This document shows, one piece after another, positions 21,718 through 33,832 of a stretch of 64,000 nt of DNA. The DNA is from Arthrinium phaeospermum. Its lineage: Eukaryota; Ascomycota; Sordariomycetes; Amphisphaeriales; Apiosporaceae. The translations under genes and the position numbers were made by a program. The stretch lies in assembly GCA_006503535.1 (NCBI GenBank), contig QYRS01000002.1, positions 2,852,001 to 2,916,000 of the forward strand, read 5' to 3'. Below the pieces are notes generated by a model. It was not told the DNA's origin. It saw only the letters and a program-made list of their open reading frames with translations, and searched no databases. The stretch's first letter is position 1. Every line of letters begins with the position of its first letter.

Positions 21718-24379
21718 ATGGCGTACGCTCTGGCGACTCACTATGCGGGTCAGGCGCTGCTTGACGGGTTCAGCTTTTTCACAGGGAAGGACCCGAGCAA
21801 TGGCTTTGTCAAGTAAGTTGGAGTGCTTGAGATAGCCGGAAGAGATGTACTGACTTTTGGGGTCTACAGCTATCAGAGCCAGCCCGCCGCTCTTTCACAG
21901 GGACTCGTCTCCATCGACGAGTTCAACCGAGTCCGTCTCGGTGTAGATACATATAACAACTATACAGTGAGCGATGTTGGTCGACCCAGCGTCAGGCTCA
22001 CCAGCTACCAGGGATTCACCCATGGTCTTTTCATAGCCGACTTTGCTCATATGCCAGCCTCCACCTGCGGTGTCTGGCCCGCCTGTAAGCAGCCTACGTT
22101 GGTAACCGCCGTGAGGAGACATGCTGAGTAGCGTCTTCCTAGTTTGGGCATTCAACAATGACCAGAATGGCGCAAAGTGGCCTCTTGGCGGAGAACTGGA
22201 TATCCTTGAGGGAGCCAATACGGCCTCGAGGAATCTGCTCTCTGCCCACACGTATGAATCCACCTCTAACGAATGGCGAAGCAATGCTGACAGCCACATT
22301 AGACTTCCCGGGTGCCAGTTGCCAAGCACTGGTTTCACCGGTCAACAGGGACCGAATAATTGCGAGCCTGGTGTAAGAAGAACCCCCCTTTTTCTTTTGT
22401 TCAATAACGTATGGTTACTAAAGCCCTGGGGATTAGCCCGGAAATATTGGCTGCAACTACGCCTCTCCTTCGTCTGATGCTACCTCGTACGGCGACAGCT
22501 TCAATGCTGAGGGAGGCGGCATTTACGCTCTTGAATGGGACTCGGATGGCCTGAAAATATGGCATTTCCCACGGTCCGCCATTCCAAGCGACATAGCCTT
22601 TGCGCCCCTGACAAGTCCCGATCCAGCCTCCTGGGGCCCTCCGCAGGCAATTTTCGGTGGCTCGGGATGCGACACTGACTCCTTTTTCTTCAACATGAGC
22701 CTTGTGATCAATGTTGTAAGTCAAATCCTATACACCGACTATAAACACCATGCATGACAGCTCATTTTTGCTTAGAACCTATGTGGTGACTATGCTGGAA
22801 ATGTATGGGGCGTCACTGACAAGTGCAATACGCTGGCCCCGACGTGTAAGGAATATGTCGCAAGCCACCCAGAGGCCTTCCTCGGCGCGTAAGTGATATT
22901 TTGTGGCGCAAATATTATGCCGGCATATCGTTACTAACGACATCTCGTCTATATAGCTTTTGGGACGTCAACTACATTGACGTCTACCAAAAACCTGATA
23001 CCCCCAAGCCATCTACCTCGTCTAGTGCCACCGTCTCAACAGCTTCTCCCAACGCCACTTCGATTGCCACGAGCCTCCCCGGCGTGGACACGACAGCATT
23101 GCCATCTCCAAGCAGCACGCGCACGATCACCTTGACCACGGCGACACCCTCATCAGTACCTACCAAGTCCGGGGGAGGATTGAGCGACCCATCCATGATC
23201 AATGGGTACACGCTGCTCGGCTGCTTTGGGTCCAGCTCCGGCTACCCAACATGGTCTTCCGCTGCCGACTTCGCCACCATGGACAACGAAGCCTGTGTCG
23301 CTAGCTGTGCTGGGCGCAAGTACTCTGGTGTGTTCGCAACGTAAGTCTAGCTCCTTTTCCAGCCAAGTGGGGTTTTTATATATATGGAGAGTGAGTGCTC
23401 ACGATCGATATGTAGCACTTGCTACTGCGCAGATGATCTCGGCGACGCCTCCGCGGTGGAAAACGCGCAGTGCGACCGAGCCTGCCCGGGCAACCCTAAC
23501 GAAAGCTGTGGTGGTCTCGTCAAGGGCACCAACATTAAGACGCCAACCCCCCTGGCCAACACCACAATAGCGAACATCACATCATTACCTCTAAGCCGCC
23601 GCGCTGCACCGGCCAACATCCTCCTCACAGTCTACGGTAACATAGCCGCCGCCCCGCCGCCAGCGGGAGCGCCAGCAATGGGTGGCTCGTCGTCTGCCAC
23701 CGCCCCCGCCCCTAGTAGCACAGTGACGGGAAGCAACGGTGGTGATGTCAGTGGTGGTAGTCGTAATGTCACCATCACGAGCGTGGTCACGATGACATAC
23801 ACGACAGTCTGCGCAACGAACCCGGCGCAGCTCGTTGCCGCCGAGTACCGCACCACCTTGACCATCACTTCGTGCAGCAGCGCCAAGACCTCGGCTCCTA
23901 CAGCAGCGGCGGTGGTTGCGGTGGGAAAAGTTGGGGGAGGAGGTATGGGGCCATCCTGGAACGGAACCTGGAATGGGTCTTGGAACGGGACCTGGAACGG
24001 TACGGCACAGGCGGCGGCGGCGGCAGCGGCAGCAAAGGCGGTGGTGCCTATGACAACCTACACCGAGACATGCTCCGCGTGCGGGCCAAGAGGCGCCAAC
24101 ACTGTCACCTTGACCATACCCGTGGCCGTGGCGACAGCCGCCGGGCCCGACGTGGTAGTCACGGAGATCGCCGTCGCCACGGTAGTTCCCGTCATGCTTG
24201 GCAACAGCAATAGCAGCAGGCTAAGCTCCAACGGCACGAACGGCACTGCCGCTGGCGTATCGCGGGTGAACCAGTTCCCGGTCATGGCCGGTGCGTCGAG
24301 CACGTTCGGCGACAACTTGGTTGGTGTTACTGGCATGACGCTTTGTCTGGCGCTGCTCGGCGCCGTTTTTCTTTTGTAA
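21718..24379 (+). CDS. Cell-surface GH16 beta-glucanase/transglycosylase with WSC domain and GPI-like tail
   Basis: Seven exons: 21718-21812, 21870-22084, 22143-22372, 22437-22715, 22776-22888, 22957-23340 and 23416-24379 (759 aa). The GH16 fold covers about residues 5-325, with the catalytic motif E121-L-D123-I-L-E126 after WPAFWAF. A Ser/Thr linker leads to a Cys-rich WSC domain (about 393-475: GYTLLGCF, FATTCYCADD, ESCGG). Then comes a long Ser/Thr/Ala region with four WNG(T/S) sequons (about 620-635) and a hydrophobic C-terminus (about 740-759) typical of GPI attachment. Such enzymes act on beta-1,3/1,4-glucan or link wall polymers. Oddity: no signal peptide follows the chosen ATG and an in-frame stop lies at 21685, so an upstream signal exon may be missing from this model. 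Confidence 0.88.
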
Positions 24380-25698
24380 AGGCATACGATCGTAGGTTAG
24401 ATTTTCATTGTCATCATGCTGTGAAAGGGCTGTATAGGGGAGGGAAGTCGAGACTTGTACGATACCGGGGGAAGGGGGAGAGCGCAGGGGGGCATTGCAA
24501 ACAAAAGTATGAGCCTGGCGCCTTTCACTTGTTTGCTGGATGAACAGCTGGCCCGAAGTACCATGAGTTTTGCTTATCGGAAGCGGGAAGTCGCTCCATA
24601 AATGGACGTCACGACGTGTTTGGGAAGGAGGTTGAGATGAACGAACCGCCATGCCATTTTGACGTACTCGCTTTTTCGGGGAAATCATTTCAGGTCTTCT
24701 TTTTTTGTATCTTCTATCTGTACTCGCCATATCGTAGCTTTCAGTTTCCTACTTGTTCGAAAAAAGAGATTAACTAGAATAATCTGTCTCGTCCCCTTTT
24801 CGTGATTCTCGACGGTGTGCAACCCAGCATGTGCGCCCCAACAGCCCTTTTCAAAGTATACGAGTTCTAGACGAGGCGACTTCGTACGCGCCGATTGCCG
24901 TGTGCAGGAGTTAAACTAGCGCCAGCAGGGCAGTGTTTTGAGAAGGGAAGACGCCGTCCTGACTTTCAACGCAATGTTACTCCGAATGGGATCCCTTTGC
25001 GAATCAGGTAAAATGGCATGATGGCTGAAAGTTCTGGCCGTTCTGGGCCTGGCCGGTTGTGTGATTTGTCTGACTAGCCGATATGAAACCAAAGCAGTAT
25101 CGATTGCCAGGTCAGATTTGTGTTCTGCTCCTCGACGTGTTGTACCGGAGGAGGACATCGTGAGTCTGTGTGCCAAACGACATTTGAGCCGGGCCGGGGG
25201 GATATGGGACGCATCGACATTAAGGTTCTGGCGATGTTTGGCTAAAACCCCAACGCTACGCGGAGTAGCAGCGCGCGACGGAAGCTTTTCAGCCCCCCGT
25301 GCAATTGGTCAAGCTGGTAGCATCACAACTTGTTAGAGTTCTGCTAGCCAGGCACGAAGAAAGCAGGCGGTTCGCTGGACTTTGGCAAGCAAGCCGTGTA
25401 TAAAACCAATGGATGGGATGTGCCAACGTTGGGAATAGTGGCCAAAAGGAACTTTCTTTCTTTCTGTCTTTCCACATATCACTAGCTGGCTCTATATCCC
25501 TGTGTATAATAATGCTTTAGGCCGACTTTCCTTCTTTTCTTTACCGAGTCTATCGAGATCTCGTTGTATTATCACAGACCGGTTCTGTCTCCTCCTTAGC
25601 CACTCATTTCGTCGAAGACTCTCGTTCATTAATCCAGAGTACCGAGGCACATCCAAATATTATCTTATTATTTATTACACTATACCACACACGAAAGC
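24380..25698. other. Intergenic region, no gene seen
   Basis: Downstream of the GH16 gene and upstream of the small secreted protein gene. No credible coding frame. The last 250 bp are C/T-rich leader sequence. Confidence 0.5.
25399..25405 (+). promoter_or_regulatory. TATA-like box of the small secreted protein gene
   Basis: TATAAAA followed directly by CCAATGG, 294 bp upstream of the ATG at 25699. C/T-rich sequence lies between, as in many strongly expressed fungal genes. Confidence 0.4.
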
Positions 25699-26501
25699 AT
25701 GATCCGATCCACCACCACCATCGCCCTGCTCGTCGGGGCGCTGCTCTCCTCCAGAGCACTCGGACAGGGTATGTCAACGCCCGCGTGCGAGCAGGCGCTC
25801 ATCCTGGCCAACGGCATCAACATCAACATCGAGGACCAGAAGCAGGAGCAGGCCTCAGTCGTGAAGCTGCAGGCGATCCTGAGCAAGAACCCCGTGGATG
25901 CCGGCGCCTTCGCCGCCGCCAAGAACGACCTCCTCACCTTTGTCAACAACGGCATCCAGATCCGCCAGATGAACCAGGCCATCACGCCCAAAGGCAACAA
26001 GGCCACCGCCGGACTTGCCAAGGTGAGTTGTCATCATGCAACCATGTCCGGCTGTATCTCCTGAGCCACACCCCTGGGAGAGGACCCCCTGAGGAACGAA
26101 GAAACAAAGAGGCTGATATGGCACACCGTCGCGCTCGCAACAGGTCGCTAATGCGCAGCTCGACGAGCTGAACCTGGCCATGAGCCTGTCGGGGAACCCC
26201 GCCCAAGACAACAAGACCTTGCAGACTCTGGCAGGCGACTTTGCCGGAGGTATCATGGTGAACATGCAGAACTTGATGGACGTGAGTTAGAACCGCTCTA
26301 CCGCCTGGAATTGCCCTTCTGGAGTAATATATACATAGTGTAGAGTGAGTGCTAACGCTAAAGCTCCAATCCCCGCGATAGGCTATGGCAGGCTGTGGTC
26401 CTGCACCTGCTCCGGCTGCAGAACCTGGTATGACACCTCCAGCAGGCAACAAGACTGCCGAGACAGGGATGGGCTTGAACATGACAACCAACGGTGAATA
26501 G
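25699..26501 (+). CDS. Small secreted protein of unknown function
   Basis: Three exons, 25699-26022, 26144-26281 and 26382-26501, coding 193 aa. The N-terminus is a signal peptide (IRSTT, a hydrophobic core ALLVGALLSS, then RALG with cleavage likely before Q). The mature chain is mainly helical in appearance (repeating Ala/Leu/Gln/Asn), has only two Cys (in PACEQ and AGCGP) and ends in a Pro/Gly/Asn-rich tail with NKT and NMT sequons. No catalytic motif is visible. Both introns begin with GTGAGT. I know no named family; small secreted proteins of this layout are common in ascomycetes. An effector role cannot be claimed from sequence. Confidence 0.8.
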
Positions 26502-26698
26502 CCATGAATTCGAGGAGTTTGGTGCCGTTACAAAACTACTAGCCGAATAAACTACTGCTGTCTCATGGTATATTTACTATCTCATAAACGTCATAAAAGC
26601 ACGTTTTGTCCGCAATATAGCATGTAGTAGCGAAACAAGGAATTGGATTTTCGTAACTGCCTGAATAATATAAAACATTGAGCATCGCCTAAGTTTGT

Positions 26699-27776
26699 CT
26701 ATAGCTCAACAGTAATGGGTGTCTTCTTGCTGATCTTCCCCTTGTTTCCGTCTTGACACGCAGCATTGATCAACATACCACCTTCAGAATGGCCCCCTTG
26801 CATAAACCATTTCCATATGACGCTGCTAATGCCAAAGATGACGATATTAACGACATCTAACCATTGGGCATTGGGTACGAAGTCCCCAAAGGGACCGCGC
26901 ATCTTATGCGAGAGGAAGTTTTCATACGCCTCCTGGCAACTGTCCCAGAACACAGCTCGCTTACCACGGCCACAATGTATGTGCCCAAATACGTGAAGCT
27001 TTGGCTTCACGCGCCAAAGGTCTTGGAGCAGGCCCGAACAACCAAGGTTGAGGTCAAGATGGTGCTTCTGTAATGCACAGTTAGTGATGCCAGAAACAAG
27101 GGTGTTGTCACTAATGATGGATGAGGCAAGAGTAACTCACCGGTGGCCCATGTGTGATCAGGACGTCTGTATCTTTTGGGATTGCATCACGCCACGGATG
27201 CCGGGCAGAATCGTACTGAAACGCGTTGGAGGAGGCGGGTTCACCAGACCCGATAATATCGGGAGCACCATAGATATTCAAACGTCGTTGGCCTTTGAAT
27301 GTCAAGGTAATCGACTGGCGCTGGAGATACTTGACACTTTTTAATTCGATGGCGTGTTGGGGGGGAGTGTCTTCATCCCGTCGGGTTTGAATATCGAAGA
27401 AGAGGTCGTGGTTTCCACCAATCACAATCTTGTGTCTGTGAGGTAGCGTGTCAAGCCAGTCAATCTGCGCCTGTATCTCCAACGGGGTACCTCCCTGGGT
27501 CAAGTCGCCGGCGTGGATCAGGAGGTCTCCAGGAGGCACATTTGGTACTGTCATGCCGTGCGTGTCCGACAGGCAGACCACCTTGATAGGAGGCCGGTTG
27601 CGTGGTGGCTTCATGGGACTGCCGCGCAGCCATAAAAGGAGGCAGTAGAGCCGGACGACAAGGGCCTTTAGAGGTGACTCGAGGTACTCATCCAGGAGGG
27701 TCGGCTTGTCCCAATGGCTGGACCGCCGAAGCCTGATGAACTGGAGGAATGCATTCAGGCGGTGGGAAAGCCCCAT
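26699..27776 (-). CDS. Calcineurin-like metallophosphoesterase
   Basis: Two exons on the minus strand, 27776-27141 and 27067-26699, coding 334 aa. The frame is open upstream, but the first ATG is at 27776. Metal-binding motifs appear in order: D71-T-H73, G90-D91, G121-N-H-D124, T-H209-G-P-P, and G240-H241-I-H243. The spacing and the short GNHD-to-GHIH distance resemble the MPPED1/UPF0046 group. A hydrophobic segment before the motifs (VVRLYCLLLWL) and another near the C-terminus (VVNIVIFGISSVIWKWF) suggest membrane association. The substrate is not predictable. The gene is divergent from the TMEM16 gene across about 1.2 kb. Confidence 0.88.
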
Positions 27777-29027
27777 GGTCTGCCAGGCCTGGGTATCGCG
27801 GCAGCGCAAGAAGCCTGACCCGATTTGGGATATCAGAAATGGATGAGAAAGCAATGCAGTTCCAAAAAGCTCATGAGTATCAGTACGTGAGTTGAGCAGA
27901 GTAAGTCAGTGCGATGTCCGACAGGTAAAGAATTGAAGTGAGTGGTTTCTTAATACTACGGTCAAGTTGCGAAATTGATGGACACCATGTATCCTTGACA
28001 AAAGCCTGGGGAAGTTGCACCACCCAATCAACTAACAAGATGCAGGCACTCTTGACATTACTAACGAAATATGTAGGCACTTCCTTCTAGTTTGGTGGGG
28101 CTTCAGGGGCTTCTACTCTGGGCTCCTAATGGATTACATTTATATACTAATCGTGGTAATGGAGGCCGGAACCATTGCATGCAATTCAATTCCCTAAAGG
28201 TAGGTAGGTGCGTTATGGATCTGACAACTAAAGTATACGAAGAAAGCTTGCGTCTTTAGCCTACCAATTCCATTTCTGCCCAGTTGGGAATGATAGGTGC
28301 TCCATGTTCTCTTCCATGGAGTCCAGTGTTCATTGGCAAAATATCTCCGGCGATAGTCGATCACGATGCTTTGGTCTCGCGCGGACCGCCATAAGAGTCC
28401 CACTGGTACTCCGTACATTTGGTGGTTTGGGTACCTCATTTGATGTATCGTGTTCTGTAGTACTCCGTATTGGACGTCAATATAACGTGTATATTATTTC
28501 TTCTTTGTTCGTTGTTCAAGAAGCACATGTAATCAAGGCTCGCCAACTCGGGTGATACAGTGACGAAAGTCATTGAAACATCGACATTTTTGGTGATGCA
28601 ACAGCTTCTGCCACGCCCCTCCCTCTCGTTCATTGGCAGCTTCGATGCTACTGCATGTCCAGCGGAACTAGCCCCCTGCAAGACTGCAAGATCGCGTCGA
28701 GCAGGGGCTGCACGGACCCGAAACTAAGGGTGTCATCGTCACATCCCAACTCCTTGGGCTGCGGCATGACGTTGATCGACATTTCAGCTCTTGCCAAAAT
28801 TCCTGGATCTACAAGACCCAAAAGCCAAGTTTGAAGCCTGCCTCTGGACGACTACCTATGAGCGACTGACAGCATCGCATTTTCGCCGTCGACTCCTGTT
28901 TCGGGACCAGGCTCTGTTCTTTTTGAACCTCCCTTTCCCTCTTTCCCTCAAAGTCAACCCAAGACTGCTCGACACACCATCGTCGCGCATCAGGCCCTTC
29001 TCGACAACCCCGCCAAGATCTGCAACC
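27777..29027. other. Divergent intergenic region, no gene seen
   Basis: Promoter space of the phosphoesterase and TMEM16 genes. TAGGTAGGT occurs at about 28200. The 250 bp before 29028 are C/T-rich leader sequence. No gene or RNA is seen. Confidence 0.5.
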
Positions 29028-31623
29028 ATGGCGAGCCTACGCACGTTGTATGCCGCCGATGGCAATCCGCCCGCACTGAGGACGAACATGAAGTGAGCCA
29101 CATCTGGAATCCATATTCAGGGTAACATTGGCTCATCATGTGCTATTATTCCACAGTGTCGACTTTGTCATCAACTACCGAATTCCTTCGGACGGTTAGT
29201 CTGCGATACATATATTTCGAATCACGGTTCACGGCTAACGGTTCCCCCTATCTACAGCTCCAGCTGAAGCTGAGGCTGGATTCACCCAGCTCATCGAAGC
29301 ACTTACCAAAGCCGGACTCGCCTCGGAAGTTCGCCGCGGTGTCGACCATACATCCGTCCTGGTATTCGTCAAGGTGGCTTCGGAGAAATACCTGAAATCC
29401 AGGGTTTACCGCGAGCGGGTTCAAGACTGGCTCTACGGAGTCCGAATCAAGACCCCCGAAAAGGACATTGACAAAATATTCGAAGACGAGCCCATTGTGG
29501 ACGCCGAGCGACTTCGACTAGTCTACCTCCTTCTTACCAACCCGAAAAACGAAGGTGGCGCGGGCATCACGCCAAAGACTGGACAGTGGAAATACGTCGA
29601 GTCCATTTTCCCTCTACACAACCATGCGTTCAACCGGAAATGGATCAAGCAGTGGAGTAGTAAGTATGTGTTGAACGAGGAAGATGTCGATCAGATTCGC
29701 AACCAGTTCGGCGAGAAGGTTGCCTTCTACTTTGCATTCCTGCAGTCGTACTTCAGCTTCCTGGTGTTTCCGGCAGCATTCGGCTTTGCTTCCTGGTTGA
29801 TTCTCGGGCAGTACTCTTGGCTATACGCTCTCGTCAACTCACTCTGGTCTGTCGTTTTCTTTGAGTACTGGAAGGGAAAGGAAGAGGACTTAGCAGTGCA
29901 GTGGGGCGTGAGAGGAGTTTCTCGCATCCAGCTTCCCCGTACCGCGTTCCACTGGGATCATGAAGATGCAGACCCAGTGACCGGCGAGGCTGTCAAGGTC
30001 TACTCGGCCAAGAAGCGGCTTCAGACCCAGTTGTTGCAGGTGCCATTTGCATTCGTATGCTTACTGATCCTGGGCGCTCTGTACCTCTTCTGCTTCTCTG
30101 TTGAAATCTTCATCGGCGAGATTTACAACGGCCCCTTCAAGTCGTACCTGGTAAGCAGATATTGACACGAGAAAGCGTATATGCGGATTGCTAAACATAA
30201 ACAGACATTCCTCCCTACAATTATTCTGACAGGGTTGGTTCCCACATTGTCAACCATCCTTGGTAATCTTGCTGCGCAGCTGACGGAAGCGGAGAACTAC
30301 GATACCCATGATGGTAAGAGAGCCATGTCCTAATGGTTGACCAACGTCGACGAACTGACAAATTTGCAGCTCACGATGCGGCGTTGACGCAAAAGATTTT
30401 CGTCGTGAACTTCATCACTTCCTACACTCCCCTATTCTTGTCTGCTTTCGTGTATATGCCATTTGGCAATCTTTTGGTCCCGTATCTTGACGTGTTCAAG
30501 GTCACTGCGGAGAAGATCTCCTCTAGCGATCAGCTCACGACGCAGAGCTTCCAGATCAACCCTGACAGGCTGCGGACGCAGATCATATACTTTACTGTAA
30601 CTGCTCAGATTGTCAATTTTGCCCTCGAAGCCGTGGCCCCCATTGTGAAGCGCAAGGTCTTCAAGAAGGTCAAGGAGGTACAGACCGAATTCGCTCACAA
30701 GAACGAAAAGGGCGATGTTGTCCCAGCAGACGCGCCCGAAGAAGCTGCATTCTTGGCAAGAGTCCGCAACGAGGCCGAGTTAGATGTATACGATGTCGCT
30801 ACGGATTACAGGGAGATGGTCGTGCAGTTTGGTAAGTCTTATCCATCTCCCGAATTGAGGTTTTCTCTAACACAAACATAGGATATTTGTCTCTGTTCTC
30901 GGCTATCTGGCCCCTTGCTCCCGTATCGTTTCTTGTTAACAACTGGGTGGAATTACGCTCTGATGCGATGAAGATTGCCATTAGTAGCAAGCGGCCCATT
31001 CCTTGGAGAGCCGACTCTATTGGCCCCTGGCTCAATGCTCTTGGCTTCTTGTCGTGGTTTGGAAGCTTGGTCAGCTCGGCTATCGTTTTCATGTTCAGCG
31101 GTGACTCAAATGGACCCAACGGCGAGCCATCCAGCATCACTGGATGGGCACTTTTACTCACCGTTCTTTGCGCCGAGCATCTTTATCTTGCAGTTCAGTT
31201 CGCCGTTCGATATGGCTTGAAGCAAATGCATAGCCCCGGGCTGCACAAGGAACGTGCAGAGCGGTTCCAGATGCGCAAAGCCCTTCTGGCAGATACCTCG
31301 GACAACGACGTCGAGACGAAGCCTTTGCCCGACATCCCGACTGGTGAGAAGATCACCAGGGCCGCTTTAGAGGAAGAGGCGCGTCAGGCTTCCATCCGAG
31401 GCCATGGGACCCCCGAAGAAGCGTATGTTGACACCCTCCATTGATTATTTTGCCACTGACCTAACTCTTTCTATAGGTTCTGGCAACGCCAGCAAGGCAT
31501 GGATGAAACCATCTCCATCGGCCGCAGTCTGATCTCCAAGGTATGCATCTCTAGATGATGATTGACATCGCTTAAGCTAATTCTTGGTAGATGGCGGCTG
31601 CAAATAAGACGGCAAAAGCCTAA
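29028..31623 (+). CDS. TMEM16/anoctamin family phospholipid scramblase
   Basis: Moves phospholipids between bilayer leaflets and conducts ions when Ca2+ binds. Eight exons: 29028-29092, 29157-29194, 29258-30150, 30205-30313, 30370-30831, 30882-31422, 31477-31540 and 31591-31623, coding 734 aa, almost the same length as the structurally solved Nectria protein nhTMEM16. A cytosolic N-domain (VDFVINYRIPSD, HTSVLVFVKVAS) precedes about ten membrane segments. Residues of the Ca2+ site are kept: N451 and E455 in the IVNFALEA helix, D514 and E517 in DYREM, and E546 and D550 in NWVELRSDA. The C-terminal helix ARQASIRGHGTPEE also matches the family. In yeast the relative Ist2 tethers ER to plasma membrane; this protein lacks Ist2's long tail. 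Confidence 0.95.
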
Positions 31624-31896
31624 AACATAAGGCCGATATAACCCCTTATCTTACCTGGTATAGGCGTCGACTAAAGATTGGCATAAGTGATTACGATCAG
31701 GGTAATAAGTTCAGAATCGGTCAGGTGTTAAGCGTACTACATCACATCGAACTAGATAATATATCAAGGAGGCGGGAATTAGTTATATTATAATACGAGT
31801 AATCTTCCTAAACAAACCTGGAAAGCGTTGCAGGAGAGAAGCGAATGCGACATTAAGATCCCATACCACGAAAAAGATGCTTGTTAAGATTTAGGC

Positions 31897-33118
31897 TCAT
31901 TGTGAGCAAACAAACAACATCCGATCGAGTTGCGAGTGCCTTTTCATAGCATGGTCAAAACCGGCATACTTGCTTTCGTCTCGAGCAGCGAAAGCCTCAT
32001 AAACAGATCCAACATTTCTCGCGGGGAGTTCGATATCAAGCCGGGGACCATGGTCGTATTTGATCTGCTCGACTTGGTCGGTGGCGAAATCGTGCACTTC
32101 AATCACGGGTGCATTCTCTTTCGAGGTTACGTTCACGACTGGCCCGCCAAGGGCTATGAAACGTATCTCGCCCTTCTCGCCATTGATGGTCCACACCATC
32201 GGAGGCTCGCCCTTGAAAGGCTGGCCACGGCGATATCGTATGTGCAGAGTGGCCCCGTTGGACACAGAGTCCGACTCGGGTAGCGCACCGGTCACATATA
32301 TGAGGTCCGGTACATTGGACTTGACGGTTTCGAGGATCGCTCCCGACGCAGGATCTTTGATCTTGGCATCGGGACGCTGCAATTGCAAACGTGACTGTAT
32401 ATCGTGCACGTCGCCCAGTACGAACTGGACAAAGTCGAAGACTAAGGGGTCCGAATGTTAGCAGAACGCGGGACTACTCGATTTATCTAACATTACGGCA
32501 CAATGTTCGTTACTCACGGTGGCCAAACCCAATGGTGAATATATTCCCTCCAATATCCCGGTCGGCGAAGTACTTCAAAAAGGGGGGCAGCGTGGCCCGG
32601 TCCAAGGTGCCGCCCGCGGCCCGCACCTCGCTGCTGAGCACCTTGCCGATGCGGCGCCCGCCGGCCAGGAGCTCGCGCAGCGCCACGATGGACGGGGCGA
32701 ACCAAGCCTGCAGGCCCACCACGGTGCGGGACCCCCTTTCGGCCGCCACGCGCGCCAGCTCGGCGACGCGCGGCGAGTTCTCGGCCAGCGGCCACTCGAC
32801 GAAGGCGTCCTTGCCGGCCGCCAGCGAGGGGAGCACGGTGGGGTAGTGCTGGTCGACGCGCGTCGCGACCACGACGAGCTCGACGTCCGGGTCCGCGGCC
32901 AGGGCGGCGGGGTCCCCGTACGCCCGGGTGGTGGCCGGGTCCAGCCCGAAGCGCGCGATGGCGCGCTCTGCCGCTGCGGTCGTCGTGTTGCACAGCGCTA
33001 CGATCGTGTACTTGGTCCGGCCCTCGGCCGAGAGCAGGTACGGCAGGTGCGCTTTGGCGGCCCAGCCGGTGGCGGCGTTGGCGGAGAGGCCGATGAGGGC
33101 TACGCGGATTGGGGGCAT
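31897..33118 (-). CDS. Gfo/Idh/MocA-family oxidoreductase, Gal80-like
   Basis: Two exons on the minus strand, 33118-32518 and 32441-31897, coding 381 aa. The N-terminal Rossmann fold begins PPIRVALIGLSANAATGWAAKAH, the Gal80-type variant of the NAD(P)-binding loop, followed by the conserved VEWPLAEN segment where the dehydrogenases have EKP-like residues. The C-terminal half (FDFVQFVLGDVHDI to the end) is the Gal80 C-terminal beta-sheet domain. Relatives act as sugar dehydrogenases or, in yeasts, as the Gal80 repressor; in filamentous fungi most are uncharacterised enzymes. The first exon is locally very GC-rich, leaving long shadow frames on the other strand. The substrate is unknown. Confidence 0.88.
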
Positions 33119-33832
33119 TGGCACTGGTGAGATGACGGGGTCGAAATATATATATATATATCTAGGTATAAATGTAAGAGGAGTCGGAAAGTTACGGGAT
33201 AGATTTTTGTTTACTGAATATCTTGATCTCTGGTCTTAAGCTTCGGTTTGGAAATCAATCCCGTACGGGGGGCATTGATCATTAGGTATACTTTATGTAT
33301 GCATAGATGATTACAAATGCTTCTCACAAAAGCAGCTTATAAACCCAGAATATCTACACATGGCGCCACTTTCGGGCCGAGAATCTATATCATTTGTCAA
33401 CGATAGAAGGCTGCGTCTCTGGACCGTCATATATGAATTGCGTGATGATTTTGACAGATTAGTGGTTGGTCAGCTTGCATTTGTGAGAATTTGTAGACTC
33501 CATGGCTCCAGAACGACCACTTGCAGTCTGCTACCGCAAAACCTGGTGAAACAAAGCCCCCGACGTTCATCCCACCAGTCAGAATACCGGTAGCCAAATT
33601 TCTTAGTGTCGACAACAATGATGAAGAGTGTTGGTATACAGTGGCCGTGTATAGACTTTTGATGAGTGGGATGACCGGTGTTTTAGTGGGGTACGGAAGC
33701 TCTGTTCTGTGCTCCCAAGCCTTACAAATTGAAAACCCGTCTTCTTCAGTCTCTGATACCTAGACAGTCAACTGAGCAGCGGTTTGCATCACCACAACAA
33801 TTAATGAACTTGAACGATCTCGTACAGTAGCA
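33119..33832. other. Divergent intergenic region, no gene seen
   Basis: Lies between the Gal80-like gene and IMP2. It has an (AT)n tract at about 33146-33161 and a few frames of 60-80 codons on both strands with no recognisable content. Confidence 0.45.

Noticed and set aside
32519..33130. 203-codon frame on the plus strand over the Gal80-like gene
   Set aside because: It is antisense to a well-supported Rossmann-fold exon. The local GC-richness removes stop codons on both strands, and the translation is Gly/Arg/Ala-rich without a motif.
33427..33618. 63-codon minus-strand frame with a Gly-rich hydrophobic segment
   Set aside because: Short, without splice partners or a family match; not enough to call a gene or pseudogene.
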